The notes below the pieces were generated by a model. The model saw nothing but the letters and a program-made list of their open reading frames with translations. It had not been told where the DNA came from and ran no database searches. Below, one piece after another: positions 63,327 through 64,000 of a DNA stretch of 64,000 nucleotides. The translations under genes were made by a program, and so were the position numbers. Location of the stretch: assembly GCA_048498135.1 (NCBI GenBank), contig JBEHYO010000007.1, positions 15,084 to 79,083 on the forward strand, in the 5' to 3' direction. The number at the start of each line of letters is the position of its first letter. Position 1 is the stretch's first letter. This DNA comes from Dokdonella_A sp937902695 (lineage in GTDB: Bacteria > Pseudomonadota > Gammaproteobacteria > Xanthomonadales > Rhodanobacteraceae).

Positions 63327-63461
63327 GGGATTCGGAATTCGGGATTCGGGATCGGGGCGCACGTTCGCCGGCCTCGTTTCGCCGACGCGAGCATTCGATA
63401 GCGATTGCGTTGACGCATCATGGCTTCGTCGAATCCCGAATCCCGAATCCCGAATCCCCGC
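63327..63461. repeat. Inverted repeat of GGGATTC units enclosing the lpxB start
   Basis: Left arm 63327-63357 has repeats of GGGATTCG; right arm 63430-63461 has CGAATCCC repeats in the opposite sense. They can pair with a loop of about 70 bases that includes the lpxB ATG at 63420. Repeats of this sort are common in Xanthomonadales intergenic DNA. Confidence 0.7.
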
Positions 63462-64000
63462 TCTCCCCGCTTCGCGCTCGTCGCCGGCGAGGCGTCCGGC
63501 GACCTGCTCGGTGCCGGCCTGATCGCGGCGCTCCGCGAGCGTTTTCCCGATGCCGTATTCGCCGGCGTCGGCGGGCCGCGCATGCAGGCGGCCGGCTTCG
63601 ACGCGTGGCATTCGGCCGAGGAGCTCGCGATCATGGGCCTCGCCGAAGTCGTCAAGCACCTGCCGCGGCTGCTCGCGCTGCGCCGCGACGTGCGCCGGCG
63701 CGTGCTCGCGTTCCAGCCGGATGCGTTCGTCGGCATCGATGCGCCCGATTTCAACTTCGGCCTCGAACGAAAGCTCAAGGCGAAAGGCATCCGCACCGTC
63801 CACTACGTGAGCCCGTCGGTGTGGGCCTGGCGCGCGAAGCGCGCCGCGAAGATCGGTCGCAGCGCCGATCTCGTGCTGTGTCTTTTTCCGTTCGAGCCGG
63901 CGATCTATGCGCGGCACGGCGTGGATGCCGTGTTCGTCGGCCATCCGCTGGCCGACGCATTCGCGCTCGATCCCGCACAGGCGCCCGCGCGCGCCGCGCT
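63420..64000 (+). CDS. lpxB: Lipid-A-disaccharide synthase, 3' end cut
   Basis: At least 193 residues read through to the window edge. 'ALVAGEASGDLLGAGLIAAL' and 'FAGVGGPRMQAAGFDAWHSA' are the LpxB N-terminal signature, with 'VGIDAPDFNFGLERKLK' and 'HYVSPSVWAWRAKRAAKI' following. It joins UDP-diacyl-GlcN and lipid X into the lipid A disaccharide. The first 16 codons ('ASSNPESRIPNPRSPR') come from a repeat arm and are not part of the usual family sequence. About half the gene is missing here. Confidence 0.93.
   Translation, partial: MASSNPESRIPNPRSPRFALVAGEASGDLLGAGLIAALRERFPDAVFAGVGGPRMQAAGFDAWHSAEELAIMGLAEVVKHLPRLLALRRDVRRRVLAFQPDAFVGIDAPDFNFGLERKLKAKGIRTVHYVSPSVWAWRAKRAAKIGRSADLVLCLFPFEPAIYARHGVDAVFVGHPLADAFALDPAQAPARAA

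Overview
The window is a high-GC gammaproteobacterial chromosome segment, most likely from Xanthomonadales (Lysobacterales), probably Rhodanobacteraceae or a Dokdonella-like relative. Three things point there. First, the gene order map|rpsB-tsf-pyrH-frr-uppS-cdsA-dxr-rseP-bamA-skp-lpxD-fabZ-lpxA-lpxB with an adjoining glnD-dapD-arsC-dapE block. Second, abundant REP-like palindromes of the 'CCCGCGAAAGCGGG' type. Third, several secreted proteins ending in a D-x-I/V-F-x-D/N-G-F-D tail. The order-level call is fairly secure; the family is an inference. No rRNA, tRNA, CRISPR array or integrase was found.

Layout. 1-5 kb: a cut-off membrane protein, a CPBP protease, and a very large propeller-type hybrid histidine kinase on the minus strand. 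5.3-10.1 kb: two related DUF697-type GTPases flank a yceI-cytochrome b561-yceI cluster. 10.1-16.8 kb: a secreted PQQ-propeller protein, an APC permease, a DUF2501 protein, a mini-glutaredoxin and L-serine dehydratase. 17-21.3 kb: a cardiolipin-synthase-like lipoprotein, a TVP38 protein and an EEP-family hydrolase form a tight operon, followed by an MFS exporter. 21.4-23.5 kb: a fluoride riboswitch, crcB, a DUF190 gene and cfa. 23.5-24.2 kb: non-coding repeat DNA. 24.2-28 kb: an ECF-like sigma factor and a secreted hypothetical protein sharing a promoter-like motif, a divergent LysR regulator, and a cupredoxin protein. 28.2-35 kb: parC, a beta-helix protein, an NTF2-like protein and a penicillin-acylase-family hydrolase. 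35-43.5 kb: three paralogous cysteine-rich secreted proteins of unknown function; one is co-transcribed with a five-haem cytochrome c.

43.7-64 kb is the conserved core: lysine/DAP biosynthesis, PII uridylylation, methionine aminopeptidase, S2, EF-Ts, UMP kinase and ribosome recycling. It continues through undecaprenyl, CDP-DAG and isoprenoid synthesis into the envelope-assembly genes. Many of these genes overlap by 1-4 bases, so they are probably translationally coupled. lpxB is cut by the window edge.

The accessory signals most worth pursuing are four. They are the shared GFD tail on secreted proteins, the paralogue-cytochrome operon, the shared candidate promoter of the ECF sigma gene and a nearby secreted protein, and a complete-looking fluoride switch with a visible ribosome-site-sequestering partner.
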